A DNA stretch of 64,000 bases, from NCBI GenBank assembly GCA_021186555.1, contig JAJKFL010000031.1, positions 20,676,487-20,740,486 of the forward strand. Direction: 5' to 3'. The notes under the pieces are model-generated. The model did no database searches, was not told the origin of the DNA, and saw nothing but the letters and a program-made list of their open reading frames with translations. Source of the DNA: Reticulitermes speratus. Taxonomy: Eukaryota; Arthropoda; Insecta; Blattodea; Rhinotermitidae. Of this stretch, positions 44,042 through 54,159 are shown in pieces. A program made the position numbers and the translations under genes. Position 1 is the stretch's first letter, and each line of letters starts with the position of its first letter.

Positions 44042-46143
44042 ACATGTGTATACACAGTGTACTATATACATGTGCATACACAGTGTACTATATACATGTG
44101 CATACACAGTGTACTATATACATGTGCATACACAGTGTACTATATACATGTGCATACACAGTGTACTATATACATGTGCATACACAGTGTACTATATACA
44201 TGTGCATACACAGTGTACTATATACATGTGTATACACAGTGTACTATATACATGTGTATACACAGTGTACTATATACATGTGCATACACAGTGTACTATA
44301 TACATGTGCATACACAGTGTACTATATACATGTGCATACACAGTGTACTATATACATGTGCATACACAGTGTACTATATACATGTGCATACACAGTGTAC
44401 TATATACATGTGCATACACAGTGTACTATATACATGTGCATACACAGTGTACTATATACATGTGTATACACAGTGTACTATATACATGTGCATACACAGT
44501 GTTACTATATACATGTGTATACACAGTGTACTATATACATGTGTATACACAGTGTACTATATACATGTGCATACACAGTGTACTATATACATGTGTATAC
44601 ACAGTGTACTATATACATGTGCATACACAGTGTACTATATACATGTGTATACACAGTGTACTATATACATGTGCATACACAGTGTACTATATACATGTGT
44701 ATACACAGTGTACTATATACATGTGCATACACAGTGTACTATATACATGTGTATACACAGTGTACTATATACATGTGTATACACAGTGTACTATATACAT
44801 GTGCATACACAGTGTACTATATACATGTGCATACACAGTGTACTATATACATGTGTATACACAGTGTACTATATACATGTGCATACACAGTGTACTATAT
44901 ACATGTGTATACACAGTGTACTACATACATGTGCATACACAGTGTACTATATACATGTGTATACACAGTGTACTACATACATGTGTATACACAGTGTACT
45001 ATATACATGTGTATACACAGTGTACTATATACATGTGTATACACAGTGTACTATATACATGTGTATACACAGTGTACTATATACATGTGTATACACAGTG
45101 TACTATATACATGTGCATACACAGTGTACTATATACATGTGCATACACAGTGTACTATATACATGTGTATACACAGTGTACTATATACATGTGCATACAC
45201 AGTGTACTATATACATGTGCATACACAGTGTACTATATACATGTGCATACACAGTGTACTATATACATGTGCATACACAGTGTACTATATACATGTGCAT
45301 ACACAGTGTACTATATACATGTGCATACACAGTGTACTATATACATGTGCATACACAGTGTACTATATACATGTGCATACACAGTGTACTATATACATGT
45401 GTATACACAGTGTACTACATACATGTGCATACACAGTGTACTATATACATGTGTATACACAGTGTACTACATACATGTGCATACACAGTGTACTATATAC
45501 ATGTGTATACACAGTGTACTACATACATGTGCATACACAGTGTACTATATACATGTGTATACACAGTGTACTACATACATGTGTATACACAGTGTACTAC
45601 ATACATGTGTATACACAGTGTACTACATACATGTGTATACACAGTGTACTATATACATGTGCATACACAGTGTACTATATACATGTGTATACACAGTGTA
45701 CTATATACATGTGCATACACAGTGTACTATATACATGTGCATAACACAGTGTACTATATACATGTGCATACACAGTGTACTATATACATGTAATACACAG
45801 TGTACTATATACATGTGCATACACAGTGTACTATATACTGTGATACACAGTGTACTATATACATGTGCATACACAGTGTACTATATACATGTGATACACA
45901 GTGTACTATATACATGTGTATACACAGTGTACTATATACTTGTCATACACAGTGTACTATATACATGTGTATACACAGTGTACTATATACATGTGCATAC
46001 ACAGTGTACTGTATACTTATGTATACACAGTGTACTATATACATGTGATACACAGTGTACTATATCATGTGTATACACAGTGTACTATATACATGTGTCA
46101 TACACAGTGTACTATATACATGTGTATACAAGTGTACTATATA
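44042..46143 (+). repeat. 26-bp satellite array, about 80 units
   Basis: The unit is ACACAGTGTACTATATACAT, GTG(C/T)AT. Most variation is one C/T site. TATA/TACA variants (ACTACATACATG) cluster at 44.93-45.62 kb. From about 45.73 kb on, units carry single-base insertions and deletions, so the right edge is decayed while the left and centre are uniform. Because 26 is not divisible by 3 and the unit lacks stops, all three forward frames stay open for 566-700 codons of Cys/Tyr/His/Val repeats. These are not genes. T-type units contain the 12-bp palindrome TGTGTATACACA. Confidence 0.97.
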
Positions 46144-46144
46144 A

Positions 46145-46490
46145 CTAAACTAACTCCATGTGAGCAGAGTCCTTCTTGAGAAGCTAACAGGTCGTCACGT
46201 CAGCTAGTCAAGAAATTTCCCGCGTTTTATGGAACCCGAAGGTTCATTACCGCACTCACAAGAGCCCGCCACCTGTCCCTAACCTGAGTCATATCAATCT
46301 GTATAGTGTTTCGTAACATGGTAATTTGTTACGGTGAGGAGTTGTTAGCACCTCGCCCAACCCCCAAGCTGGAGGACCACCCCTTGTCGGCTGTCCGCGA
46401 CTGCATATTCGCAGCTACCCTCCATATCCCAGGCCGTTCCTCCAACCGCAACCTGAGGACGCACCATGCCGTGGTGACAGGGATCCACTA
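46145..46490 (-). mobile_element. LINE-related 3' fragment inserted at array edge
   Basis: On the minus strand: CCCTGTCACCACGGCATGGT, CGGACAGCCGACAAGGGG, CAGATTGATATGACTCAGG, GACAGGTGGCGGGCTCTTGT, GAACCTTCGGGTTCCATAA, CTGTTAGCTTCTCAAGAAGG, ACTCTGCTCACATGGAGTTA. The middle equals the codons for IDM(A/T)Q and [15 protein letters not shown] with stop, as at 14.0-14.1 kb. Frames are broken. It lies between the last decayed 26-bp unit and a further ATATACACAGTGTACT at 46495-46510. Confidence 0.8.
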
Positions 46491-46500
46491 ATCATATACA

Positions 46501-46825
46501 CAGTGTACTCTCGATTATCCGGGCGCGGATACCGGGATTATCCGTTCAGCATCGTAAGTTCATAATGGCTAATGACGAAAGTGGGAAATAATGTTTTTTT
46601 TTAAATTTTAGTGGGGAGTCCCGAAGGCAAACAAAAGTCACGGACTGTTTACGTAAACATAAGCGTAAGATATGAACGTGAATGTATGTAATATATAAAT
46701 TACAATTTTTTTTTTTTTTTTTGTTCTCCGCTTAATAAAGTACGTATATGTTTTGGATTACCTCTTTCTCAGTTACCAGTGCACTCCCTCCCCACAGTTA
46801 CCCCGGCTAATGGAGCATGCACTGT
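46501..46825. mobile_element. pogo/Tigger-like MITE
   Basis: The left end CAGTGTACTCTCGATTATCCGGGC and the right end, read on the minus strand, CAGTGCATGCTCCATTAGCC, GGGG are imperfect inverted repeats of about 24 bp. CAGT...CTCGATTATCCGG is the type of terminus I recall for pogo/Tigger-like Tc1/mariner elements. TA follows the right end. About 325 bp, AT-rich inside with a T16 run at 46707-46722; no transposase. Confidence 0.68.
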
Positions 46826-47480
46826 ATGTATATACACATACATGCTGTTTGTAACTCAACAATTGTACACATTGCAACGGTGCGAAATTATGAGGTTATT
46901 TCCAAAAAGATATAAACGTGTACATAACCTGTAGTCCTACTCAAGTAAGAAGTTAGTACGAAACGACAGTAGCAATGTTAATAGATACGTGTGACAGTAA
47001 ATCTAAACAGCAGGATAATATGTTTTGAGTTCTACTCAGAACGGCTTTTTTATGTTTTATTATTCAAGTTCCACTTCCATACGCCAGACTTGATACTGGC
47101 ATCACCTTGCAGAATTTTAATAAGGTATGCTTCCTTGCGCTTTTAAGCTAGATTCGCTTATTAATGGCGCCATTAAGATATCGTAATTAAAGTTTTAAAT
47201 GTGTTATCTTGCTCAATATACTCTCCTGCCTACATTATTTTAGATTTTATAAGTACGCCTACATTTCCTCGAAAATACATTACATTGTTTTTATATCTTA
47301 ATATTTTCATACTGAATTCGTTCAATAGCTAAAGAGTCACAAACAATACTTCCTTAAGATGCTCTCTCCCCTTGTCTAAAATTACTTAATCCACAGGTTT
47401 AAATATAAATAACGGGTTCCTGGAGAACTAAAATATTTCTTATTCTTGTACATTTTCCTTTTAATAACAAGAGAAGTCAA
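46826..47480. other. unassigned AT-rich sequence
   Basis: No recognised repeat, RNA gene or exon. Confidence 0.4.
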
Positions 47481-47489
47481 AGCTACGAC

Positions 47490-47640
47490 TTTAAAAAAAA
47501 GTCGGGAGAAGGAGTGAAGAAAAAAAACGAAAAGTAGAAAGTAAGGTGGGATGAGTGGAAAAGGGAAGAAGTCACGGCAGGAGAAAGGAAGGGAAACAGG
47601 CGAAATGAAGAAGCAATAAGGAAGGAAATTGCCGTGATAG
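47490..47640. other. purine-rich tract
   Basis: About 150 bp with very few pyrimidines on + (GGGAGAAGGAGTGAAGAAAAAAAACG, GGAGAAAGGAAGGGAAACAG). No clean repeat unit. Confidence 0.7.
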
Positions 47641-48687
47641 AACGTGCATGTAGCAGGAGCTGATGGTTAGACATGGACTGTGGCAGGTAAGGTTACGTGT
47701 CTGGGAGTGCCTAAATGTGCAGAGTACTTTCTGAGCCACGAAGTGCCTGTTTAAGTTTTCGGTACCTTTGGTCACCAGATGGATCCTTTCCTACTTTCTT
47801 TGACTTTGTACTGCCGAGACATGCTGCTGAATATGAGAACTGCTGTCTGTGGTACTTATATTGAAAACGTTTTAGAGTGGGTCTGTTCACTGTAATAATC
47901 ACATTTATTCAATTGTTATAATCATTGTAATATTAAAATATATTTAATTCAAATAAATGTTTTGAGCCTTATGGACCCAGTTTCTGTTTGCATGCTTTCT
48001 CTTCATAGATCAGATTCCAGCAGAGAGGATGTATTTTGGAAATTACGTTTTTGTAATGCAGCTTTCCAGTAGCTTGAAGTTGTACAGCCCAGGTGCTGTG
48101 CATGTGAAAAGACAAGTAGAGAATTAAGCAAGCAGTAATGTAAGTCATTACTAGATCTCCCATCTTTACAGGACGAAAGTTTGTTGCCAAATATCTACAC
48201 AGACAAAGCACATGCATTCGTGTAGAAGCTTTTCCAAACAGAATCACTCTTCCTTTAGACGATCCGTGTTTTCTGCACCCAGGATCAAGTAACAGCACAC
48301 TTACATATGCTTTTTATAAATATAAAAGTATGGACGGGTGGATGAAGTCGAAAATCCAGGCGTGGACAGTATTTATTAATATTTCCAGCAACGTTTTGAA
48401 ATATCTGTGACTGGTGGATGGTGCTGTGAGCGAACCATCGCCACCAGACATGGCGCCTGGATCACTGAAGCTGTTGTTTTAAATCGGACGGGCGGGGTGT
48501 CTTTCATTTGGCGTGTTCAGATGAAGCAAACGCGTGTGTCACGGTTCATGTACATTATTCTTCTGTTATATTTTAGGGACAGTTTTTCATAGGCCTAAAT
48601 AGGTTTGTGAACATTTCACGTAACGGAGAATCACACTTGAACCTTAAGAACAACTTAGTATGAAGTGGATTTTTGAGAAGAGTTGAA
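47641..48687. other. unassigned non-coding sequence
   Basis: No family recognised. A 109-codon minus frame (47969-48298) has no known domain and no exon-like edges, and is not called. Confidence 0.4.
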
Positions 48688-48986
48688 AAGGTAACAAAAC
48701 GGATAGAATCAAAATCAAGTAATTAGAGAACAACTGCAGGTGGAACCATTACAAGAGTGTATTGAGAGAACCCAGTTGAGATGGTTTGGTCACGTATGTA
48801 GGATGGTTGACCAAAGATACCCTAAGCAAGCCTTTGAAGCAAGACCATAAGGAAGGAAGAAGAGAGGAAGACCAAGAGTGAAGTGGGAAGAAAATGTAAG
48901 GAGAGGACTCCAGGAGAGAGGAGTGGACTGGAGGCAGGCTAGAAAAAAGGCTATGGACAGATCTGCATGGAGATCCCTCGTGTGAA
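48688..48986 (+). pseudogene. LINE RT C-terminal relic (second LINE lineage)
   Basis: RVEKVTKRIESKSSN, then after a one-base frameshift IREQLQVEPLQECIERTQLR, WFGHVCRMVDQRYPKQAFEA, a stop (TAA at about 48848), GRKKRGRPRVKWEENVRRGL, QERGVDWRQARKKAMDRSAW and RSLV before a stop. The RWFGHVxRM...RGRPRxxWxxxV...DRxxWRSLV pattern is typical of insect LINE C-termini, distinct in sequence from those at 13.95 and 25.8 kb. Upstream RT is absent. Confidence 0.85.
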
Positions 48987-49048
48987 CCTCGACACCGGAA
49001 GGTAGAAGAGGACGACTAAGAAGAAGAAGAAGTACGAAGTTGATAGAA

Positions 49049-49676
49049 CCAGCACATTTGAGTTTTATTGCCAACTACTGCACAAAATACTTTTTGCTGC
49101 TACATGTTTCGTCTACGTTTTGTAGCCATCATCAGGGAGCCAGTATTATACACACGTGATCAGCGTGTTGTGGGTGTACGAATGACGTATACAGATTGGC
49201 TTTGTACACAACAATTAATCGCTAGTTTGTGCCAGTAAGATTATTGAGATTAAGCTACATATATCGTATTATAACTTATAAAGTTAATATATAAAATACG
49301 TATAATTATAAAAGGCTGTCTCCTAACATCTTGCAATGTAAAATAAGTTCTATTTTTGGTGAGGTGGAGACCCAAGGCTATGACACCCAATATTCACTCT
49401 ATGAGTGAACGTTCTGCACTGCAAACAGCCTTTTATAATTATATTTTATATATTAACTTTATAAGTTATAATACCATATATGTAGTTTAATCTCAATAAT
49501 TTTATTGGCACTATCTAGCGATTAATTGTTGTGTATACTGTCATTCGTACACCCACAACACGCTGCTCACGTCTGTATAATACTGGCACCCTGATGATGG
49601 CTACAAAACGTAGCCGAAACATGTAGCAGCAAAAAGTACTTTGTGCAGTAGTTGGCAATAAAACGGTATGTGCTGG
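49049..49676. mobile_element. 628-bp palindromic element with hammerhead-like motifs
   Basis: Arms 49049-49319 and 49425-49676 are inverted copies: CCAGCACA...GTTTTATTGCCAACTACTGC at the left edge and GCAGTAGTTGGCAATAAAAC...TGTGCTGG at the right, with AATTATAAAAGGCTGT flanking a loop of about 105 bp. On + the right arm has CTGATGA (about 49591), stem II GGCTAC/GTAGCC and GAAAC. The left arm carries the same on the minus strand with one stem II mismatch. Stem I is not obvious. No coding capacity. It starts about 75 bp after the LINE relic. Confidence 0.75.
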
Positions 49677-50184
49677 GCAACTGCACGGCATATGTTCGAC
49701 ATTGAGGGTAGAAGCAAGTGAAAAACTGACGCGAAGGCAAAGTGTGAAGTTTTATGCTTGACTCGCACACGTGATATATGTATGTTCACATACAACTATA
49801 AAATAAGGAAAAACGAGAGATCCTGCAGTTAGGAAACTTTGAAGTATGTGATAGTGCAGAATAACAACTTCTCCAGTTTCCAAGAAACGCCCGATTCCGT
49901 TGAGAACACTGGAAGGATTCCCACAGCCGAGGCAGTTGCGTCTTATCAGACGAAAGAGAAAACGAGTTCAGGATACTTTCATGGGCCTGTACGGAACTCT
50001 GTCCTTGCACAAAACACGCACATAGCAATTTACTGTTAAGTGTAGATATTAGGGGAGCCATTGAATGTCATCGGAGTATTTGTACTGACAAAGCGGTCGC
50101 GGTATTGCGACAGGACACTTAAACCACTAACCGCAGTGCTATTAGTGCACTTCACGTCTAGTTTCTGCTGTTACTTTTAGTGAT
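49677..50184. other. unassigned non-coding sequence
   Basis: No recognised repeat, RNA gene or exon. Confidence 0.4.
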
Positions 50185-50235
50185 ATAGTGAGTGAGTGAG
50201 TGAAGTGATGAGTGAGGGGTGAGTGAGTGAGGGGA
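50185..50235. repeat. (GTGA)n imperfect microsatellite
   Basis: AGTGAGTGAGTGAGTGAAG, then GTGAGTGAGTGAGGGG. Confidence 0.85.
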
Positions 50236-50270
50236 AGAGCTTACAGCATGAACTGAACTGATATTAAAGT

Positions 50271-50496
50271 GAGGTCTTCGCTCTTCTGGGACGTTACGCA
50301 GCGTTGATTGGTAGGTAGTAACCGACGTTTCGGGACAGTTTATCGGCCCTATCTTCATGGGTCAAGAAGTGTGACCCTTGAAAATCGGACCGATAAGCTG
50401 TTCCGAAACGTCGGTTATTAACTATCAATCAACTCTGCGTAACAACGCAGAAGAGTGAAGACTTCATTTACACCGCTGCGGAAGCCTGAAATCACG
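50271..50496. mobile_element. fold-back element, TTTCGGGACA family, copy 4
   Basis: GAGGTCTTCGCTCTTCTGGG, ACGTTACGCAGCGTTGATTG, CGACGTTTCGGGACAGTTTAT is mirrored by ATAAGCTGTTCCGAAACGTC, CAATCAACTCTGCGTAACAAC, GCAGAAGAGTGAAGACTTC and continues through CACCGCTGCGGAAGCCTGAA, ATCACG. The central CTTGAAAATCGG shows decay of the hammerhead-like core. Confidence 0.88.
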
Positions 50497-50739
50497 CATA
50501 TTATACAGTGTTTACAGATTAATAGCAAAATAATTAGGAAGGGAATACAAGTTTCTTTATGTGTATAATTTCTCAGTAAAGCTGCAGGGGATCTGCATGT
50601 GTCTAGTGCATCAAGAAGTACGGTCCATATGTCTTGGTTCTTGGTCTATTCAATGACGTTTTCTCAGCTGCTTTATGTAGATTTAACTGTAGGATGATTA
50701 AAATTTATGAAGTGGGAAACATGAGAAACTAAAAGGCCG

Positions 50740-50965
50740 TGCTAACCCAGGATTAGGCCAGTATTCTTGTTGATACTGATGAAATCACGAGAAGTCTTTA
50801 ATATAGCCGGCCGTCATAGCTTCATGTCGAGAATGTAAACCGAGACTGAGTGAAAGCACTGGAAACCTCCAGTTAGGATGTCAGGAAACTCGTTCGAGAT
50901 TCAAACCGCTACGTCCTGAATATAAAGAAGTGGTGTTAGCGCTACACCAGCCTCCTCGATAAACA
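50740..50965 (-). mobile_element. tRNA-derived SINE, older family
   Basis: On the minus strand GAGGCTGGTGTAGCGCTAAC (A box) and GACGTAGCGGTTTGAATCTCG (B box) are correctly spaced, followed by TTCCTGACATCCTAACTGGA and a body ending CCTAATCCTGGGTTAGCACGG. It resembles the heads at 26.3 and 27.9 kb. No TSD seen. Confidence 0.6.
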
Positions 50966-51116
50966 CGGCAGTGAAATAGTAAAAATGAGCATTTGTTCTA
51001 TCAGCCCATATATCTATCTACACGTAACAACTGAGCCTCAGTTGCCAGTATCCGCTGTATGATCCACATTAATTATTCTGCATTTTTGCGAACCGAATGT
51101 GTTAACTAAATCCATG

Positions 51117-51322
51117 ATGAGATCTGCGCTCTTCTGGGATATTAAGCAGCGTCGTGTGGTAATTGTTTACCGACGTTTCGGGACAACGTATCGGTCCCAT
51201 CTTCACGGGTCAAGAGTCCGAGTAGGAAAGAAAGAAAGCCAGCAACCTATAACGTAGATTCTGGAAAGTACGGCGGGGTAGCAATCAGTAGGCGTGATGA
51301 CAGCCAATAGGGTAGAATTTTA
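51117..51322. mobile_element. left inverted arm of 3-kb fold-back (copy 5)
   Basis: GAGATCTGCGCTCTTCTGGG, ATATTAAGCAGCGTCGTGTG, TACCGACGTTTCGGGACAAC, CCCATCTTCACGGGTCAAGA, GTCCGAGTAGGAAAGAAAGA, AAGTACGGCGGGGTAGCAATC, AGTAGGCGTGATGACAGCC. The inner 110 bp extend beyond the arms of the short copies. The mirror arm is at 53930-54150. Confidence 0.88.
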
Positions 51323-51700
51323 TGATTAATTCTTAATTTAAAAAACCTTATGTCAGTATATTTTGATGATAACTTAAATTCTGTACTGTTTAAAATTCAG
51401 AATTTCTGCGTTAACTGCTAACAAGTGGCGGGAAATATTTCTTTTATTGGTCTTCTCAAACTAAGAAGAAATTGATACTTGTAAGTGAAGTATCTCATAC
51501 GTAGTATAAAAAGTGTTAATTTCTCGTTGATAAAAGTGATCACATATTTTGTGCTGTTTTTCTCCTTATGCAGAAACTGTTTTACAGTTGGGTCATGTCA
51601 GTGTACACAGTCTTTCGTTGTGAAAGAAAAAGTTTCAGTAATATACTCTCATGTTTGGTTGAAAATAATTATTGTGAAACATGTCCCCAAAATTCCCAAG
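51323..51700. other. unassigned sequence inside the 3-kb fold-back
   Basis: AT-rich, no recognised gene; a 72-codon open frame (51485-51703) has no known domain. Confidence 0.4.
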
Positions 51701-51713
51701 TAGAGACGATTTT

Positions 51714-51827
51714 ATAAGTTTTAAAACTTTCGCGGCGACATGATTCAATATAGTCTTCTCGGGCGATCGGCCGCGTCAACTGGTTTATCCCGGCTGACGC
51801 AGCTGATCTCCCGAGAAGACTATATTG
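51714..51827. mobile_element. small hairpin element with 12-bp direct repeats
   Basis: The 12-bp repeat AGAGACGATTTT lies at 51702-51713 and 51828-51839. The 114 bp between consist of TTTTAAAACTTTCGCGGCGA, CATGAT and then a hairpin with perfect 19-bp arms TCAATATAGTCTTCTCGGG (51745-51763) and CCCGAGAAGACTATATTGA (51810-51828). An inner pair GCGTCA/TGACGC lies in the loop. It fits a very small non-autonomous insertion; no family assigned. Confidence 0.7.
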
Positions 51828-51939
51828 AGAGACGATTTTGTTAAAGAGGTGAATATGAGTAATGCAACAAGTTGTTCACTGTAATTTAACAAAGAACACT
51901 GACCCTTTAAAAACTGTGATTATCCTGAACTATATTTAA

Positions 51940-52135
51940 AGAGTTAGCTCGTACCGCGCAGTAAACACACTCCGTGTCAGTTATAAAATCCAATAAGTTA
52001 ATGTTCTGTAGACATAAAGTAGCTGTTTGTTCTGAGATTCATATAAAACACAAAAATGCACTGTGTGATCAGAATGCAGAATTCTTGTATGTTAAATATG
52101 GTGGTACATAAGTAACTACTAGGTCTTAAAGGGTT
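51940..52135 (+). repeat. dispersed repeat R2
   Basis: AGCTCGTACCGCGCAGTAAA, CACACTCCGTGTCAGTTATA, AAACACAAAAATGCACTGTG, GATCAGAATGCAGAATTCTT, GGTGGTACATAAGTAACTAC, TAGGTCTTAAAGGGTT. The best-preserved of the R2 copies in the window. Confidence 0.65.
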
Positions 52136-52905
52136 GATCGTCTTGAGTCTGTTACGTGAGGTGACTTAGAAATGTATTGAAGTAAATCAGAAACATACAC
52201 ACACACACTTTTTGTATATAACAGAACTGTTGCCTTTTAAACGTTAATTTCCATCTTTTTTGCCCGGTTATTCATATTAATTAAGAAGATAATTACTTAC
52301 AGCCTATTCGAGTCGTTAAAAAATTAATGCCATCTGTTTCTCTTGTGTACAAACGAATACATGAGGGAAAGGTAGGGTGTGTTATAGCTCACATTCATCT
52401 CTTCCCCTTGAATAGTGCAGGGTGTTTGTTTTCTATTGTCTATAGCAAGGTTTATAGGGATGAGAGAGGAGACGAACTGAATATTTGACGCAAATACGAC
52501 TGTAATTTTCATGTCAACTAATGGCTTGGTTTCTGCCACTGCACGCACTAGTCCGGAGGGTGGGGGAGGACAGAGGGACGTGGATGACTCGGAAGGGATG
52601 AGTTAGGAATCGGTGGGAGAGGTGGATGCTGCAGCCCAACGAATGTATAGGTCAAGAAACGTAGCGTGCTGGTCAGCTGCGGTACTGTGGAAGTACAGCG
52701 GGACCGATATTTATGCTCTGGAACAGTGCTACGAGGTGTTTGTCAGTGTACGGTACTGCGCAAGTTCGTTTGTAAATACGAGCAGATACAGTTCTGTTCT
52801 GCATGGGTTTGGGAAGAAATTGCTAAAAAAAAAGTATCCTCACTTAAAAATTCAGGATATAACGTAATGCGAAATTTCGTGTTTCGTGTCGTTAACATAG
52901 TGTTA
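52136..52905. other. unassigned non-coding sequence
   Basis: No recognised repeat, RNA gene or exon. Confidence 0.4.
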
Positions 52906-52909
52906 TTAA

Positions 52910-53015
52910 CGTGACTGAGCTAAGGAGAACGAGATGGGCGGGTCACGTAGCACTCATGGGGGAAGTGAGAAGTTCCTGCACAGCTTTGGTCAGTAAACTC
53001 AAGGAAAGAGTCCAC
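52910..53015 (+). pseudogene. LINE RT fragment
   Basis: The + frame reads TELRRTRWAGHVALMGEVRS, then SCTALVSKLKERVHL. LRWAGHVARMGE...LVGKPEGKRPL is the block just upstream of [15 protein letters not shown] in the LINE lineage at 13.95 kb. Short and isolated. Confidence 0.65.
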
Positions 53016-53339
53016 TTAACCTCCTATGACGATGGGGTTTAAATGCAAACTACTGCCCAGGTCGGAGAGAGGTTAAGTTTTCAGTACCCTTAGATGCATT
53101 TACGACCGTACGGTTCCCCGGGGACGGCAGCATGTAAAGAATTAAAGGCCCGTAGAGTGCACCGAGACCGGTGTTGAAGAGTTAAGAAACCCAGATATAA
53201 GCGTTAAAAATAATATTAAAATACTTCTTACAATAAAGGGACGTGAAAAGTGGGACATTTGACTCGCACTGAGCACAGCGTGAAAAACTGGCTTTTGTAA
53301 ATCCAGTAATACACGTAAAACCTTCACCAATTTATTTAT

Positions 53340-53735
53340 GCCGATCCCAGTGGCCGTGCGGTCTAAGGCGTGGGTCTGCGGCCGCTCGCTTACTAGGATT
53401 GTGGGTTCGAATCCCGCCTAGGGCATGGATGTTTGTGTTGTGTTAGTTGTAAGGACGGTAGTATAGAACGTAACTTGACATGAAGGACGAAAGGATTTAA
53501 ACAGTACAAAAATGGATAAAAGGGAAAAAACCCCGGACAGGCAAAAAAAAAAATCCCGCCTAGGGCATGGATGTCTGTCTTGTGAGTGTTGTGTGTTGTC
53601 AGGTAGAGGTCTCTGCGACGGGCTGTTCACTCGTCCAGAGGAGTCCTACCGAGTGTGGTGTGTCTGAGTGTGATCGTGAAGCCTCGATAATGAGGCGGCC
53701 TAGGCCCCCAAGGGGCTGTCGAGCCATGGGGGAAG
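53340..53735 (+). mobile_element. tRNA-derived SINE, family A, interrupted by a nested insertion
   Basis: The head GCCGATCCCAGTGGCCGTGC, GGTCTAAGGCGTGGGTC and B box GGGTTCGAATCCCGCC run to 53435. The body resumes at 53553 with ATCCCGCCTAGGGCATGGAT and continues to GGGGCTGTCGAGCCATGG. AATT(T)ATTTAT at about 53329-53339 and 53736-53745 is the probable TSD. Without the insertion the length equals the other family A copies. Confidence 0.9.
53436..53552 (+). mobile_element. nested poly-A insertion in SINE A
   Basis: About 117 bp ending in A11, flanked by a 26-bp direct repeat (ATCCCGCCTAGGGCATGGAT, GTYTGT) at about 53409-53434 and 53553-53578. This long target duplication plus poly-A tail indicates LINE-type retroposition. 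The insert (GTAAGGACGGTAGTATAGAA...AACCCCGGACAGGC) is not recognised. Confidence 0.75.
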
Positions 53736-53754
53736 AATTATTTATATTTATACT

Positions 53755-53815
53755 TATAATTACCAATCGGTAGGGCATCACATCCCAGAAGATTTCAATC
53801 TCAGTCAAGAACACT
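53755..53815. mobile_element. fold-back fragment
   Basis: ATTACCAATCGGTAGGGCAT, CACATCCCAGAAGATTTCAA resembles an outer fold-back arm (ACCAATC...GCGTAACATCCCAGAAGA). Confidence 0.4.
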
Positions 53816-53929
53816 GTGAAAATCTCAGATCAAGCAAATAATTGATTTAAAATATGTAAACCCACAAAGAATCGTTATAAGCCGTAGAACGGTATCATCT
53901 CTAAGTACTACTCCTCTCTCACCCTGCTT

Positions 53930-54150
53930 CTACCTTATTGGCTGTCATCACGCCTACTGATGGCTACCCAGCCGTACTTTCCAGATCTACGTTTTAGGTT
54001 GCTGGCTTTCTTTCTTTCCTACTCGGACTCTTGATCCGTGATGATGGGACCGACACGTCCCAAACGTCGGTAAACAATTATCACACGACGCCGCGTAATA
54101 TCCCACAAGAGCGCACATCTTATCAACATCGCGGCGGAAGCCTGAAATCA
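53930..54150. mobile_element. right inverted arm of 3-kb fold-back (copy 5)
   Basis: GGCTGTCATCACGCCTACTG, AGCCGTACTTTCCAGATCTA, CTTTCTTTCCTACTCGGACT, CTTGATCCGTGATGATGGGA, CGTCCCAAACGTCGGTAAAC, ACGACGCCGCGTAATATCCC, GCGGCGGAAGCCTGAAATCA. It mirrors 51117-51322 with about 10 percent mismatches by eye and keeps the outermost GGCTTCCGCC edge that the left arm has lost. Confidence 0.88.
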
Positions 54151-54159
54151 AGGTTACCC

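Noticed and set aside
44044..46148. Open frames of 566, 700 and 578 codons in all three + frames
   Set aside because: They are the translation of a 26-bp tandem repeat lacking stops; the peptide merely cycles through the three phases of one unit.
47969..48298. 109-codon minus-strand open frame
   Set aside because: Not similar to any family I know and lacks exon-like boundaries.
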